From contig NC_083873.1 in the NCBI RefSeq assembly GCF_032452875.1, positions 75,017,987 through 75,081,986 of the forward strand: a stretch of DNA of 64,000 bases, given 5' to 3'. A program made the translations under genes and the position numbers. Each line of letters begins with the position of its first letter. The stretch's first letter is position 1. Below the pieces are notes generated by a model. The model worked only from the letters and a program-made list of their open reading frames with translations. It did not search any database and was not told the DNA's origin. Shown here in pieces: positions 9,188-22,165 of the stretch. The stretch is from Bos javanicus. Taxonomy: Eukaryota > Chordata > Mammalia > Artiodactyla > Bovidae.

Positions 9188-10850
9188 CAAGTGACTACTA
9201 ATTACAGTAAAATTAATTTCTTGTTCTTGAATTATTTAACTTAAAAGTTTACCAAGTGTCAAATGGATTGAGTAGATAATACAGAATGTAAGAAATACTG
9301 AATGTAAGAAAATAATAAAACAATTTTCAGTCAGCATAAGGTGTTAGCCACTCTAGTTTTCTGAAAGGAATAAAATTAAAAATAGAGTAAATGCCTAATG
9401 AAATTACAAAATAATTCAATGGTTGTGTCATACTATCAGAATAAGACAAATTAAGCTACTTTTAAATGTCCCTGATTATATATCTTTTCAATGTGATTGC
9501 TAAGAAGTCCCAAGATTTATTTTCAGTAATGCTCAGGTCTCAGTGACAAGCCAAATTCTCTTTTGGCCTATTGTGTTTTCCTATTTTATGTTTGTTCATT
9601 TTTCAAGAACTCAATATTGAGCAGACTCCTAAGAAAGATAGTATCTTAATGTTTTATTATATTTATATGTATTTTAGAAGAAAGCCCTCTTGATCACCAA
9701 GTTTATAACCTAGGCACAATTTTAGGCACCAGAAATTAAACAGTGTTGCTTTAGTACTGTTCATTTAGGAGGGGGGTAAGAAAAAAGAATACAATGATTT
9801 TCAATCTTATCTTTCAGTCTTCAAACAAGTTGATGTATAAATAGAATGAATACAAAAGTAGTACATTTGGATGGAGAGGTCCTGATATAAAATTTAAACA
9901 TAATGACATCAAGGTGGTAGTAAAGCCATCAAATAAATATAGTATGAAAGAACTGAAATGAAACTTTTTTTTTTAAATGACATATTGTCTGTAATAGAGT
10001 TTTCCTTTTTGGATATTGATTGCTATATAAGCAAGTATTTGTTTTTCAGTATCGGAAGGACTGGAAATTTACAAATTTAGAAATGAAAGATCCTTTTCCA
10101 TTGAATTTTTCTGTGTAATTTTGTTTCTATCAAACAGATAAAAACAACAAAAGTATTCTTGTTAATGGGGGTTTGGGCCTGTATTCCTATATACTTAGTT
10201 TCATCAGTCATTCATGCAGTTGCATCTGGGTATCTGTAAAATAGGGCTAAATATACTCTATTAAGACAGATGGCTGGCCAAGGTAATCTAATGTATTTCC
10301 TATATTTGCAGTGATTTCTCCTTTCAGCAACAAAATGAATGCATAGAAAATATTTCTTTCCTATTAGATGTCACTAGTTTTTACTAAGTGCAATGTTTAA
10401 GAAACAAATGAGTTAAACCTGACTTACCTAAGTGGAAAATTGTATTCTCTTCCAAACTGAAACAATCTGGAGTAACAATCAAATTGATAAATATTCATGT
10501 ATTAAGTCATAATTGGACCCTCACAGAAGTTCTATCAGTGGACCATATATTAATACCAGCTTTTTTGCATTTTGAGAGCGTGAAATAAAATATACACATA
10601 ATATGCAATTCAGTGTCTAATAAAGTGTCAAAACAAAGGTTCATATTTATATGTCATCTGAGAGTACCACAAACTTCTAACTTTCGGGATTTTAATTAGA
10701 GATGCAAAGCAGACTATCTTTTGTTATTTAACAGCAACCACCTGTATGTTTAGAATTGGGAAATATCCCAGAGAAGCTATAAATTAAATCGAATGACAGA
10801 CAAATATATGCTTACAATGATATGAATGGATGCCAAATAATGCATTTCTA
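9188..10850. other. AT-rich unique DNA
   Basis: About 1.7 kb with no coding signal or recognised repeat on either strand. Confidence 0.5.
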
Positions 10851-11125
10851 GGAGAAGGCACTGGCGACCCACTCCAGTACTCTTGCCTGGAAAATCCCAT
10901 GGACGGAGGAGCTTGGTAGGCTGCAGTCCATGGGGTCGCTGAGGTCGGACATGACTGAGCAACTTTACTCTCAATTTTCACTTTCATGCATTGGAGAAGG
11001 AAATGGCAACCCACTCCAGTGTTCTTGCCTGGAGAATCCCAGGGACGGCGGATCCTGGTGGGCTGCCGTCTATGGGGTAGCATAGTGTCGGACACAACTG
11101 AAGCGAGTTAGCAGCAGCAGCAGCA
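10851..11125 (+). mobile_element. Bov-A2 SINE
   Basis: A near-complete copy: GGAGAAGGCACTGG start, first monomer, GTGAAAGT-type linker read in reverse, second monomer and the (AGC)n tail at about 11110-11125. Confidence 0.92.
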
Positions 11126-12696
11126 TAGCATATTTTAGCTCAAATCCCATCATACAAATAAGTCCCAAGAATAATTTTCCCACAAATTAAAAACTAACAG
11201 TTTTAACAGCCAAATGCTGATTAGAGTTTTTTAAAATATTAAACAATTTTGATAATCATTAGTAAAATAAAATTGAATTCTTCTCTTTCTGAAATGTGAA
11301 TACTTTATATTCAAAGCATAAAATTAATACATATTTTAAAGTATTTTTCATTAAATATCTTTGATCAGCCAAAACAAAAAGGGGTTATTAACTGTTAAAA
11401 CTATAAGCATTTTATTACTAATGCTCATGATTCATGTTCCTATGGGAGCTCAACATGTCCTCTTAGAAGATTCCAGGAATGATCTTTTTGAACACATTCA
11501 AAGTTTTATTATTCCCTCAGTCTAGACATTTTTAAACAATTGCCTAGCAACATGCATATGATTTTAGTGGCACTCTGCTGTATTGAGAAGGTAAATTTGT
11601 GTTATTTAATAGTTAAGAAACGAAGTCTTTCTTTGATAGTTTTTAAATGTGTAAAAATAAAACAAATGTCTAGCATTGTTGAAAGGAAGAAAGCATTTAC
11701 CAGTAAGGCTTTGACTTGAATTGATGCTTGGAATATTTAAATAGGACAAAGGTCTACTTGGGAATGTTCATAAGAGCTATGTGAAATATTTTGCCGTACA
11801 AAGTATTCAAAAGAGAATGCTTATATTCATATGCAGGGAGATGCCAAGAAAGGAAAACAGAAGCATAGGCATGAGGAAATTGGTATTGCAAAGGGCAAAA
11901 TGTGAACCAAGGAAAAAAGCTGCTATCAGGAAGGAGAGAAAAGCATGCATCAAGAAAGTAGAAAGTCAATTATTTCAGGAGATAATTGAGCAAAAGTAGC
12001 ATTTTAAGGACAGTGAGTCAGTACTGTGAACCACCTCCCTTTTGTTAAACTTTCTATGTAGCTCCTGGTTTTGCCTCAGCAGTCATTTGCCACAGTATCT
12101 TCTCATTGTTTAACTCTGCAGTTCAGTGGAAATCTCTTATCCATTGCTTATGTACATATTAATCCTATGACACACAGGTACCTTATGGTAGGACTGTGGC
12201 CATCAATGTCTAAGAGTTCTTTAGGTAGGCCTGTACTGTAACCAGAGAGCCTCCTCATTAAGAAATAGAAACATATTACTTGGTTATACATTTTGAAGGG
12301 CTGAACATTTAAAAATGAATGGAGTTGTAGTTTTATTCTCTCAGTGAAAGGAATCAGTGGCTTATAGAAATAACAACCATGTAGACTGCTGGATTGAGTT
12401 TAATATTGCTTATTAAGGTGATTAGATTCAATTTATGCTGGGGATATAGTGTTTTGTTTTAAGTTTTATTGTGTGAGTCCTCTGGAAGGAGAGATTTTAA
12501 TGAGTTGGGAAACTTGGGCTTCCAAGAGAGAACTTCAGCTTGCTTGTTTTGAAGTCTAGGGTGCATCAATAATAATAGAAACAATAAGCAAAGACCATAA
12601 TACCTATATTTTCCCAAATGTGCATGTGATTATATATACTCCAGATAGATCCCTCAGGAAGTGAAGTTCAGTACCTAGAAAATATTTTTTTCCTGG
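11126..12696. other. AT-rich unique DNA
   Basis: No gene found. A 72-codon lysine/arginine-rich frame at 11781-11999 has no family resemblance, splice context or start context that I can recognise. Confidence 0.5.
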
Positions 12697-13793
12697 TTGT
12701 TGTTTAGTCACTAAGTCACATATAACTCTGTGACCCCATGAACTGCAGCATGCCAGACATCTCTGTCATTCCTTCACTATGCCCCTGACTTTGCTCAAAC
12801 TCATGTCCGTTGAGTCTGTGATACTGTCTCATCCTCTGTCATCCCCTTCTCCTCCTGCCTTCAATCTCTCCCAGCATTAGGGTCTTTCCAAAGAGTCAGC
12901 TCTTTCCATCAGGTGGCCAAAGTATTGGAGCTTCAGCTTCAGCATCAGTCCTTCCAATGAATATTCAGGACTGATTTCCTTTAGGATGGACTGGTTGGAT
13001 CTCCTTGCAGTCCTAGGGACTCTCAAGGGTCTTCTCCAACACCACAGTTCAAATGCATCAATTCTTTGGAGATCAGCCTTCTTTATGGTACAACTCTCAC
13101 ACCCTTATATGGCTACTAGAAAAATCATAGCTTTGACTATATGGACTTTGTCGGCAAAGTGATATCTCTGTTTTTTAACACTGTCTAAGTTTGTCATAGC
13201 TATACTTCCAAGGAGCAAGCATCTTTTAATTTCACGGCTACAGTTACCATCTGCGTTGATTTTGGAGCCAAGAAAATGAAATCTGACAGTTTACACTTCA
13301 CATTTTCCCCATTTATTTGCCATAAAGTAATGGGACCAGATGCCATAATCTTTGTTTTTTTGATTGTTGAGTTTTAAGCCAGCTTTCCAACTCACCTCTT
13401 TCAACCTCAACAAGAGGCTCTTTAGTTACTCTTCACTTTCTGCCATTAAAGTGTTACCATCTGCATATCTGAGGTTGTTGATATTTCTGCTGGCAATCTT
13501 GATTCCAACTTGTGATTCATCCAACTCAGCATTTCACATAATATACTCTGGATATAAGTTAAATAAGCAGGGTGACAATATACAACCTTGAGGCACTCCT
13601 TTCCCAATTTTGAACCAGTCTATTGTTCTATGTCCAGTTCTTACTGTTGCATCTTGTCTTGCATACAGGTTTCTCAGGAGACAGGTAATGTAGTCTGGTA
13701 TTCTTATCTCGTTAAGATTATTCCACATTTTTTTTGTGAACTATACAGTCAAAGGCTTTAGCATAGATGAAGAAGAAGTAGAATTTTTTTTTT
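12697..13793 (-). mobile_element. Old near-full-length BovB, 3' portion
   Basis: Minus-strand BovB from its 3' terminus into the reverse transcriptase, interrupted at the palm domain by the L1 at 13811. The text continues at 15366 after one copy of the duplicated target AATTTCCTTGCTTTTT. The copy has many substitutions, stops and indels and is much older than the L1 in it. Confidence 0.9.
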
Positions 13794-13810
13794 AATTTCC
13801 TTGCTTTTTT
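13794..13810. repeat. Target-site duplication, left copy
   Basis: AATTTCCTTGCTTTTT here and at 15366-15381 are identical over 16 bases and are BovB sequence, which proves that the L1 between them jumped into an existing BovB. Confidence 0.93.
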
Positions 13811-14248
13811 CTTATTTTTTAGAGTTTTTATTTATTTTAAAATTTAATTTAATTTTATTTTTTAACTGTACAATATTGTGTTGGTTTTGCCATATATCAA
13901 CATGCATCCACCACAGGTATACATGTGTTCCCCATCCTGAACCCTCCTCCCTCCTCCCTCCCCGTACCATCCCTCTGGGTCATCCCAGTGCATCAGCCCC
14001 AGGCATCCAGTATCATGCATCAAACCTGGACTGGCAACTCGTTTCATATATGATATTATACATGCTTCAATGCCATTCTCCCAAATCATCCCACCCTCTC
14101 CCTCTCCCACAGAGCCCAAAAGACCGTTCTATACATCAGTGTCTCTTTTGCTGTCTAGTATACAGGGTTATCGTTACCATCTTTCTAAATTCCATATATA
14201 TGTGTTAGTATACTGTACAGGATCCTCTATGACCCACCTCCCAGAATA

Positions 14249-14952
14249 TTGGAAATAAAAGCAAAAATAAACAAATGGGACCTAATTAAACTTAAAAGCT
14301 TCTGCACAACAAAGGAAACTATAAGCAAGGTGAAAAGACAGCCATCAGAATGGGAGAAAATAATAGCAAATGAAGCAACTGACAAACAACTAATCTCAAA
14401 AATATATAAGCAACTCCTGCAACTCAATTCCAGAAAAAAAAAAAAAATGACCCAATCAAAAAATGGGGCAAAGAACTAAATAGACATTTCTCCAAAGAAG
14501 ATATACAGATGGCTAACAAACATATGAAAAGATGCTCAACATCACTCATTATCAGAGAAATGCAAATCAAAACCACTATGAGGTACCATTTCACACCAGT
14601 CAGAATGGCTGTGATCCAAAAGTCTAAAAGCAATAAATGCTGGAGAGGGTGTGGAGAAAAGGGAACCCTCTTACACTGTTGGTGGGAATGCAAACTAGTA
14701 CAGCCACTATGGAGAACAGTGTGGAGATTCCTTAAAAAACTGGAAATAGACCTGCCTTATGACCCAGCAATCCCACTGCTGCGCATACACACTGAGGAAA
14801 CCAGAATTGAAAGAGACACATGTACCCCATTGTTCATCGCAGCACTGTTTATAATAGCCAGGACATGGAAGCAACCTAGATGTCCATCAGCAGATGAATG
14901 GATAAAGAAAGCAGTGGTACATATACACAATGGAGTATTACTTGGCCATTAA
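14249..14952 (+). pseudogene. L1 ORF2 C-terminal fragment (inverted segment)
   Basis: Two overlapping frames (14249-14479 and 14509-14952) encode the region from EIKAKINKWDL to the cysteine knuckle, where KCWRGCGEKG and LLHCWWEC keep C-x3-C-x7-H-x4-C. An extended A-run near 14437-14448 shifts the frame, and one extra A near 14906 turns the last residues into a nonsense tail. Confidence 0.85.
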
Positions 14953-15047
14953 AAAGAATACATTCGAATCAGTTCTAATGCAGTGGATGAAACTGGAGTG
15001 AAGTTTCAGAGTGAAGTAAGCCAGAAAGAAAAACACCAATACAGTAT

Positions 15048-15316
15048 GCTGCTAAGTAGCTTCAGTAGTGTCCAACTCTTAGCGACCCCATGGACTGCAG
15101 CCCACCAGGCTCCTCAGTCCCTGGGATTTTCCAGGCAAGAGTACTGGAGTGGGTTGCCATTTCCTTCTCCCATGCATGAAAGTGAAAAGTGAAAGTGAAG
15201 TCACTCAGTCGTGTCTGACTCTTAGCGACCTTATGGACTGTAGCCCACCAGGCTCCTCAGTCCATGGGATTTTCCAGGCAAGAGTACTGGAGTGGGTTGC
15301 CATTTCCTTCTCCGAT
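15048..15316 (-). mobile_element. Bov-A2 SINE nested in the L1
   Basis: Two Bov-A monomers on the minus strand, flanked by the perfect 12-bp duplication CCAATACAGTAT (15036-15047 and 15317-15328), which is L1 3' UTR sequence. It is therefore the youngest of the three nested layers here. Confidence 0.94.
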
Positions 15317-15365
15317 CCAATACAGTATACTAATGCATATATATGGAATTTAGAAAGATGGTAAC

Positions 15366-17345
15366 AATTTCCTTGCTTTTTCATGATCCAGTGGATGTTG
15401 GCAATTTGATCTCTGGTTCCTCTGCCTTTTCTAAATCCAGCTTGTACATCTGTAAGTTCTTAGTTCATGTACTGCTAAAGCCTCACTTTAAGGATTTTAG
15501 CATAATCTTGCTGGCATATGAAATGAGTGCAATTGTACAGTAGTTTGAACGTTATTTGACATTGCCTTCCTTTGAGAATGAAAACTGACCTTTTCCAGTC
15601 CTGAGGCCACTGCTTAGTTTTCAAAATTTGTTGGCACAATGAGTGCAATTCTTTAACAGCATCATCTTTTAAGATCTGAAATTGCTAAGCTGGAATTCCA
15701 TCATCTCCACTAGCTTTCTTCTTAGTAACACTTCCTAAGGCCCATTTGACTTCACATTCCAGGATGTCTGGCTGTAAGTGAATGACCACACCTTTGTGGT
15801 TATCTGGGTCATTAAGAGCATTTTTGTACAGTTCTTCTGTGTGTATTCTTGCCACCTTTTCTTAATCTCTTCTGTTTTTATTAGGTCCTTGTTTTTGTCC
15901 TTTATTGTGTCTATATTTGCATGAAATGTTCCCTTGATATTTCAAGTTTTCTTAAAGAGATTTCTATTTTTTCCCTTACTATTGTTTTCCTCTTTTTCTT
16001 TGCATTGGTCACTTAAAAAGGCTTTCTAATCTCTCCTTGCTATTCTCTGGAACTCTGCTTTCACTTGGGCATATCTTTCCCTTTTTCCTTTGGCTTTCAC
16101 TTCTCTTTTCTCAGCTATTTGTAAGGCCTCCTCAGACAACCAATTTGTCTTACTGCATTTTTTTTCTTGGTGGTGGTTTTGGTCATCACCTCCACAATTT
16201 TACCAACTTCCATCCGTAGTTCTTCAGGCACTCTGTCTACCAGATCCAGTCCCTTGAAACTATTTGTCACCTCCACTGTATAATCATAAGGAATTTGATT
16301 TAGGTCATACTGGAATGGCCCAGTGATTTTCCCTACTTTCTTCAATTGGATCCTGAAGTTTTCAATAAGGAGCTGAAGATCTGAACCACAGTCAGTTCCA
16401 GGTCTTATTTTTGCTGACTGTATAGAGCTTCTCCATTTTTGGCTGCAAAACATATTATCAATATGATTTTGTTACTGACTTCTGGTGATGTCTATGTTTA
16501 GAGTTGTTTCTTGTGTTAATAATGGAAGAGAGTGCTTGGTATAACCAGTGCATTCTCTTGGCAAAACTCTGTTAACCTTTGCCCTGTTTCATTTTGTATT
16601 CAGGGCCAAACTTGCCTATTATTTCAGGGATCTCTTGATTTCCTACTTACGCATTCCAGTACCCTATGATGAAAAGGACATCTTATTTTGGTTAATCTAG
16701 GAGGTCTTGTGGTCTTCATAGAATTGTTTTATTTCAGCTTCTTCAGCATTAGATGTTGGAGCATAGACTTGGATTACTGTGATGCTGAATGTTTTGCTTT
16801 GGAAATGAACAGAGATCATTCTATCATTTCTCAGATTGCAACCAGGTGCTTCATTTTGGACTCTTTTGTTGACTATGAGTGATACTCCATTCCTTCTAAG
16901 AGATTCTTGCCCATAGTAATAGATATAAGGTTCATCTGAATTAAATTTGCCCATTCCAGTCCATTTTACTTCACTGATTCCTAAAATGTCAATGTTCACT
17001 CTTCCAATCTCCTGTTTGGCCACATCCATTTTACCTTGATTCACATACCTAACATTCCAGGTTCCTATGCAGTATTGTTTTTATAGCATTGGACTTTACT
17101 TTCACCAACAGATATAACCACAGCTGGGCATTGTTTCCACTTTGGCTCTGCCTCTTCATTCTTTCTATAGCAATATCTCTAGTCTACCTCAGTAGTATAT
17201 TGGACACCTACCAATCTGGGGATTTATCTTTCAGTGTCATATCTTTTTGCCTACCCATACTGTTCATAGGCTTCTCAAGACAAGAATACTGAAATGGTGT
17301 GCCATTCCTTTCTCTAGTGGACTACATTTTATCAGTCCCTAACTA
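15366..17345 (-). mobile_element. Old near-full-length BovB, 5' portion
   Basis: Continues the copy begun at 12697: rest of the reverse transcriptase, the linker, the endonuclease and, at about 17045-17345, the 5' untranslated part. That last part matches 55530-55800 in reverse but with heavy divergence. The outer limit is uncertain and could reach about 17440. Confidence 0.85.
16115..17044 (-). pseudogene. BovB endonuclease domain relic
   Basis: Minus-strand frames 17044-16697 and 16453-16115 are APE-type endonuclease pieces. The first holds the ISEVKW block with the conserved glutamate, the IYYYGQESLRRNG stretch and the IQVYAPTSNAEEAE motif. The second holds GTDCGSDLQLL, where the usual SDH triad reads SDL, so the catalytic histidine is lost. 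Frameshifts separate the pieces. Confidence 0.82.
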
Positions 17346-17691
17346 GCAGGGACATGCCCTTCAGCTGCTCAGCATAGCTGGATGACATGCTTGGTGCCCT
17401 GGGTGTCTCACCACTGGTCCTCACTGAGTGTTTAAAACCTCGCTGGCTCTCAGTGATAAAAATTAAAATCAATTGTGGCCAAAATCTATAAGAATAAATA
17501 CAAATAAATAGATGAATATATTGAGACCGATTGGAAACAAGATTCCTAATGCTATAATAAATGGTGTTGGTTTTCTGCACCAGACACTGTGGTAGACTGC
17601 AAATAACTTGGGTTCATGAAATATTTTTCCCCTGAGGACTGCATGTGAAGAATGGATTTTATTTAGAAATGTAAGAAAAGAATAAGCAAGA
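17346..17691. other. Unassigned DNA between BovB copies
   Basis: The first hundred bases may still be a diverged BovB 5' end. After that I recognise nothing. Confidence 0.4.
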
Positions 17692-18895
17692 CCTATCCAA
17701 GCCAGACTTCAGCAATACGTGAACTGTTAACTTCCAGATGTTCAAGCTAATTTTAGAAAAGGCAGAGGAACCAGAGATCTAATTGCCAACATCCGCTGGA
17801 TCATCGAAAAAGCAAGAGAGTTCCAGAAAAACATTTATTTCTGCTTTATTGACTATGCCAAAGCCTTGACTGTGTAGATCACAATAAACTGTGGAAAATT
17901 CTTCAAGAGATGGGAATACCAGACCATCTGACCTGCCTCTTGAGAAACATACATGCAGGTCAGGAAGCAACAGTTAGAACTGGACATGGAACAACAGACT
18001 GGTTCCAAATAGGAAAAGGACTACGTCAAGGCTGTATACTGTCACCCTGCTTATTTAACTTAGATGCAGAGTACATCATGAGAAACTCTGGGCTGCAAGA
18101 AGCACAAGCTGGAATCAAGATTTCTGGGAGGAATATCAATATCAGATGATACCACCCTTACGGCAGAAAGTAAAGAAAAATTAAAAAGCCTCTTGAGGAA
18201 AGTGAAAGAGTAGAGTGAAAAAGTTGGCTTAAAGCTCAACATTCAGAAAACTAAGATCGTGGCATCTGGTCCCATCACTTCATGGCAAATAGATGGGAAA
18301 CAGTGGAAACAGTCTCAGACTTTATTTTTGGGGGCTCAAAAATCACTGCAGATGGTGGCTGCAGTCATGAAATTAAAAGATGCTTACTTCTTGGAAGGAA
18401 AGATATGACCAACCTAGATAGCATATTGAAAAGCAGAGACAATACTTTGCCAACAAAGGTCCATCTAGTCAAGGCTATTGTCATGTATGGATGTGAGAGT
18501 TGGACTGTGAAGAAGGCTGAGCACCAAAGAATTGATGCTTTTGAACTGTGGTATTGGAGAAGACTCTTGAGAGTCCCTTGGACTGCAAGGAGATCCAACC
18601 AGTCCATTCTGAAGGAGATCAGCCCTGGGATTTCTTTGGAAGGACTGAAGCTAAAGCTGAAACTCCAGTACTTTGGCCACCTCACGTGAAGTGTTGACTC
18701 ATTGGAAAAGACTCTGATGCTGGGAGGGATTGGGGGCAGGAGGAGAAGGGGACGACAGAAAATGAGATGGCTGGATGGCATCACTGACTCAATGGACGTG
18801 AGTCTCAGTGAACTCTGGGAGTTGGTGATGGCTGCTTCAATTCATGGGGTCACAAAGAGTTGGACAAGACTGAGAGACTGAACTGAACTGAACTG
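17692..18895 (+). mobile_element. BovB LINE, 5'-truncated
   Basis: Starts in the reverse transcriptase (CAAGCCAGACTTCAGC) and ends in the typical short-period tail AACTGAACTGAACTGA. The polymerase is broken: the second catalytic box is damaged by a small deletion near 18140 and frames change repeatedly. Open pieces are 17910-18149 and 18282-18689. Confidence 0.92.
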
Positions 18896-18987
18896 ATGAG
18901 AAATATAAACCTCTATAGAAATAACAAGTTTCAGGTATATTTTAGGCTTAACAGTTACATTTCTCTTTAAATTTGAGAAAACTTGAA
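18896..18987. other. Short unique spacer
   Basis: Nothing recognised. Confidence 0.4.
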
Positions 18988-19140
18988 ATATCACAACACT
19001 GGATGCTTGGGACTGGTGCACTGGGATGACCCAGAGGGATGATATGGGGAGGGAGGAGGGAGGAGGGTTCAGGATGGATTTTCTTTTAAAAATTTAGAAA
19101 AAAAATAATTAATAAAAAAATAAATTTTAAAAAAAGTATC
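18988..19140 (+). mobile_element. L1 3' UTR fragment
   Basis: Matches the 3' UTR of the L1 at 2382 around its G-rich tract (CTGGATGCTTGGG through GGAGGGAGGAGGG) and ends in A-rich DNA. The segment after the G-rich tract is degraded. Confidence 0.78.
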
Positions 19141-19376
19141 AAAATATAAAACATAGAAAATAAAGAACCAAAACATATAAAAAAATCAAAGCATCTCTGG
19201 CTTTATTCGTATTTTGGTGAGTTTTTAAAAAGTCAGAATTATGGTAAAAATAAGTGTGTTTGACTTTACCTGCTGACCCATGTTCTTAATGTAGATGAAG
19301 TTATCTGCTGTTGTCTTAGATTTTCAATCCTAAATTTAATAGTTAATAACAATTCAGATCCTGTCACTTTTGAATG

Positions 19377-19489
19377 GAGAAGGAAATGGAAACCCACTCC
19401 AGTATTTTTGCCAGGAAAATCCCATGTACAGAGGAGCCTGGTGGGCTACAGTCCATGGGTTGCAAAGAGTCAAACACAACTGAGCATGC
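19377..19489 (+). mobile_element. Bov-A monomer / truncated Bov-tA
   Basis: GGAGAAGGAAATGGAAACCCACTCC through CAAACACAACTGAGC is one Bov-A body without a tRNA-like head. Confidence 0.82.
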
Positions 19490-20036
19490 ACACATTCATA
19501 CTTTTGAAATGTGGGGTACCGTGAGTCTAAAGAAATATTAACAGAAAAACAATTTGTTACTGCAAGCTCGTATAATATTTAACTTTTCTGTACCTCCTTA
19601 ACATTTCAAGAATCAACACTGTGTCAATTATTCTTTTATAATGTCCATTTACTAATAGAAAATTCCCTGGAAGAGGTAGAACCGTCATCAAATATTAGGT
19701 TAATTGAATAGTTGAGAGTCCTGTTCATCACTAAAGACCTGACATATTCCATTTACCATTTTATTTTGTGTGTATATGAATACAAATACACACTTGTAGT
19801 GTGCGCCTATTCATTTAAAACCAAATTGTATTTTTTTTTTGTTTTGTTTTTCAGGAGTGCCTTTCTTCTTTTTTCCCATATAATCGGCTACAATACAACA
19901 TAGTGATTCAATATTTACATATATTATGAAATGATCGCCAGAATAATTCTAACATTTTTCACAATATATAGTTACAGATTATTTTTCTTGTGATAAATTT
20001 TAAGATCTACTTTCTTAGCAGTTTTCAAATACACAA
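19490..20036. other. AT-rich unique DNA
   Basis: Nothing recognised apart from a T-run at 19831-19840. Confidence 0.45.
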
Positions 20037-20757
20037 TCAGTTCAGTTCATTTGTATCCTACTTTTTGCAACCCCATGGACTGCAGCATGCCAAGCTTCCC
20101 TGTCCATCACCAACTCCTGGAGCTTGCTAAAACTCATATGTCGATCAAATCAGTGATGCCACCCAACAATCTCATCCTCTGTCCTCCCCTTCTCCTCCTG
20201 CCTTCAATCTTTCCCACCATCAGGGTCTTTCCCAATGAGTCAGTTTTTCCCATCAGGTGGCCAAAGTATTGGAGTTTCAGCTTCAGCATCAGTCCTTCCA
20301 ATGAATATTCAGGACTGATTTCCTTTAGGATTGACTGGTTGGACCTCCTTGTAGTCCTAGGGACTCTCAAGAGTCTTCTCCAACACCACAGTTCAAAAGC
20401 ATCAGTTCTTCGGTGCTCAGCTTTCTTTACAGTCCAACTCTCACATTCATACATGACCACTGGAAAAACCATAGCTTTGACTAGATGGGCCTTTGTTGGC
20501 AAAGTAATGTCTCTGCTTTTTAATATACTGTCTAGCTTGGTCATAACTTTCCTTCCAAGGAGTAAGCGTCTTTTAATTTCATGGCTGCTGTCACCATCTG
20601 CAGTGATTTTGGAGCTCAAGAAATAAAGTCTGTCACTGTTTTCATTGTTTCTCCATCTATTTGACTTGGAGTGATGGGAACAGATGCCATGATCCTAGTT
20701 TTCTGAATGTTGAGTTTTAAGCCAGCTTTTCATTCTACTCTTTAACTTTCATCAACA
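20037..20757 (-). mobile_element. BovB LINE 3' piece
   Basis: Minus-strand BovB 3' end. Its variant wording (for example the ATGAATATTCAGGACTG block) matches the copies at 7869, 12697 and 35293 better than those at 185 or 22579, which suggests a separate, older BovB subfamily. Confidence 0.9.
20134..20619 (-). pseudogene. BovB polymerase C-terminal fragment
   Basis: A 161-codon minus-strand frame covering the post-catalytic tail (FELWCWRRLLRV, QSILKEISPEYSLEG, KLQYFGHLM). No catalytic box lies in it, so it has no predicted enzyme function. Confidence 0.8.
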
Positions 20758-22165
20758 GTAGTATTAAATATAGTTGACCTACTGTATATTACATCCTCAT
20801 GACTTATTTTATAATTGGAAGTTTGTGTCTGTTGACACCACTCACCCACAACCCTCCTCGCATTTTTAGCAATCGCCAATCTGTTCTCTGTATGCGCTTG
20901 GTTTATTTTTATTTTTTAGATTCTACACATGAATGAGATCATGCAATATTTACTTCCTCAGTCTGACTTACTCCATTTAGTATAATGCCCTCAAGGTCCA
21001 TTCATTCTGTTGTAAATGACAAGATTTCATTCTTATTTTGTTATGGCTAAGTGATATTCCTCTGTGTGTGTGTGTTTCTGTAAACACTACATTTTTTCTT
21101 TTCATACTTTTGCTAATGTAAATAATGCTGCAGTGAGCATAAGAGTGTTCATATATCCTTTAAATTTAGCCTTGTTCCTTTTCCAGATAAATAACCAAGA
21201 GTGAAATTTCTGGAGTATATGGTAAGTTCTATTTTTAATATTTTAAGGAACCTGCATACTCTTTTCCACAGTGGTTGTGCCCATTTACATTTCTACCAAA
21301 AGTGGACAAGGGTTCCCTTTTCTTCAACTCTTGGCTAATAGTTCTTATTTCTTGTCATTTTGATAATAGCCATTCTGACAAGTATGATGTGATATCTCAT
21401 AGTTTTTCTTTTCCCTGATTACTAGGTGCTTGAGCATCTTTTCATATATTTGTTGGCTATCTGCTTGTCTGGAAAAATGTCTGTTCAGATTCTCTGCCCA
21501 TTTTGTAATCAGACTGTTTTTCTGCTATTGAGTCATATGAGTTTTTTATACATTTTGCATGTTAACTTGTTACCAGATATATGATTTGCAAATATTTCCT
21601 CCCATTCAGGAGGTTGCCTTTTCACTTTGTTGATGGATGCTTTGCTATGTAGAAAGTGTTTAGTTTGATATAGCCCTATTTGTTTATTTTTGCTTATGTT
21701 GCCTTTGTTTTTAGTATCAAATCCAAAAAATCATCACCAATAACAATGTCAGTGGGTTATTACCTATGTTTTCTTCTAGGTATTTTATATTTTCAGGTCT
21801 TATGTTTTAATCTGTTTTCAGTTAATTTTTGTATATTGTATAAATGGTCAAGTTATGTTCCTTTACATGGCTGTCCGGTTGCCCCCAAAGCATTTATTAA
21901 AGAGACTATCAATCCCCTGTTGTATATTCTTCAATCCTTTGTTGTGTATTAATTGACCATATGTGTGTGAGTTTATCTTGGGTCTCCCTATTCTATTCCA
22001 TAGATCTGTGTGTTTGATTTTATGCCAGTACCATACTGTTTTGATTACTATAGTTTTGAAATACAGTCTGAAATCAGGGAGTACAATACCACCTCTTGTT
22101 CTTCTTTCTCAAGATTATTTTAGTTATTCAGGGTCTATTTTTGGTTCCATGTAAGTTTTAGAATC
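20758..22165 (-). mobile_element. Ancient L1 3' region, antisense
   Basis: Old mammalian L1 in reverse: landmarks include CCATTTAGTATAATGCCCTC, GATTTGCAAATATTTCCTCC and CAGTACCATACTGTTTTGAT, characteristic of L1M-class 3' ends. No useful open frame remains. Confidence 0.75.

Larger units (their letters stand above)
13811..15365 (-). mobile_element. 5'-inverted (twin-primed) L1 3' end
   Basis: The left part (13811-14216) is the L1 3' end on the minus strand with its poly(T) edge. The right part (14217-15365, minus a later SINE) is L1 in plus orientation. They match 7484-7853 and about 6667-7530 of the full-length L1 here, overlapping by about 45 bases. This opposite arrangement between perfect 16-bp duplications is the hallmark of twin priming. 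The right junction shares AAT between L1 and target, as expected for internal priming. Confidence 0.93.

Noticed and set aside
11781..11999. 72-codon basic open frame in unique DNA
   Set aside because: No recognisable family, no splice or promoter context, and its length is unremarkable for chance in AT-rich DNA.
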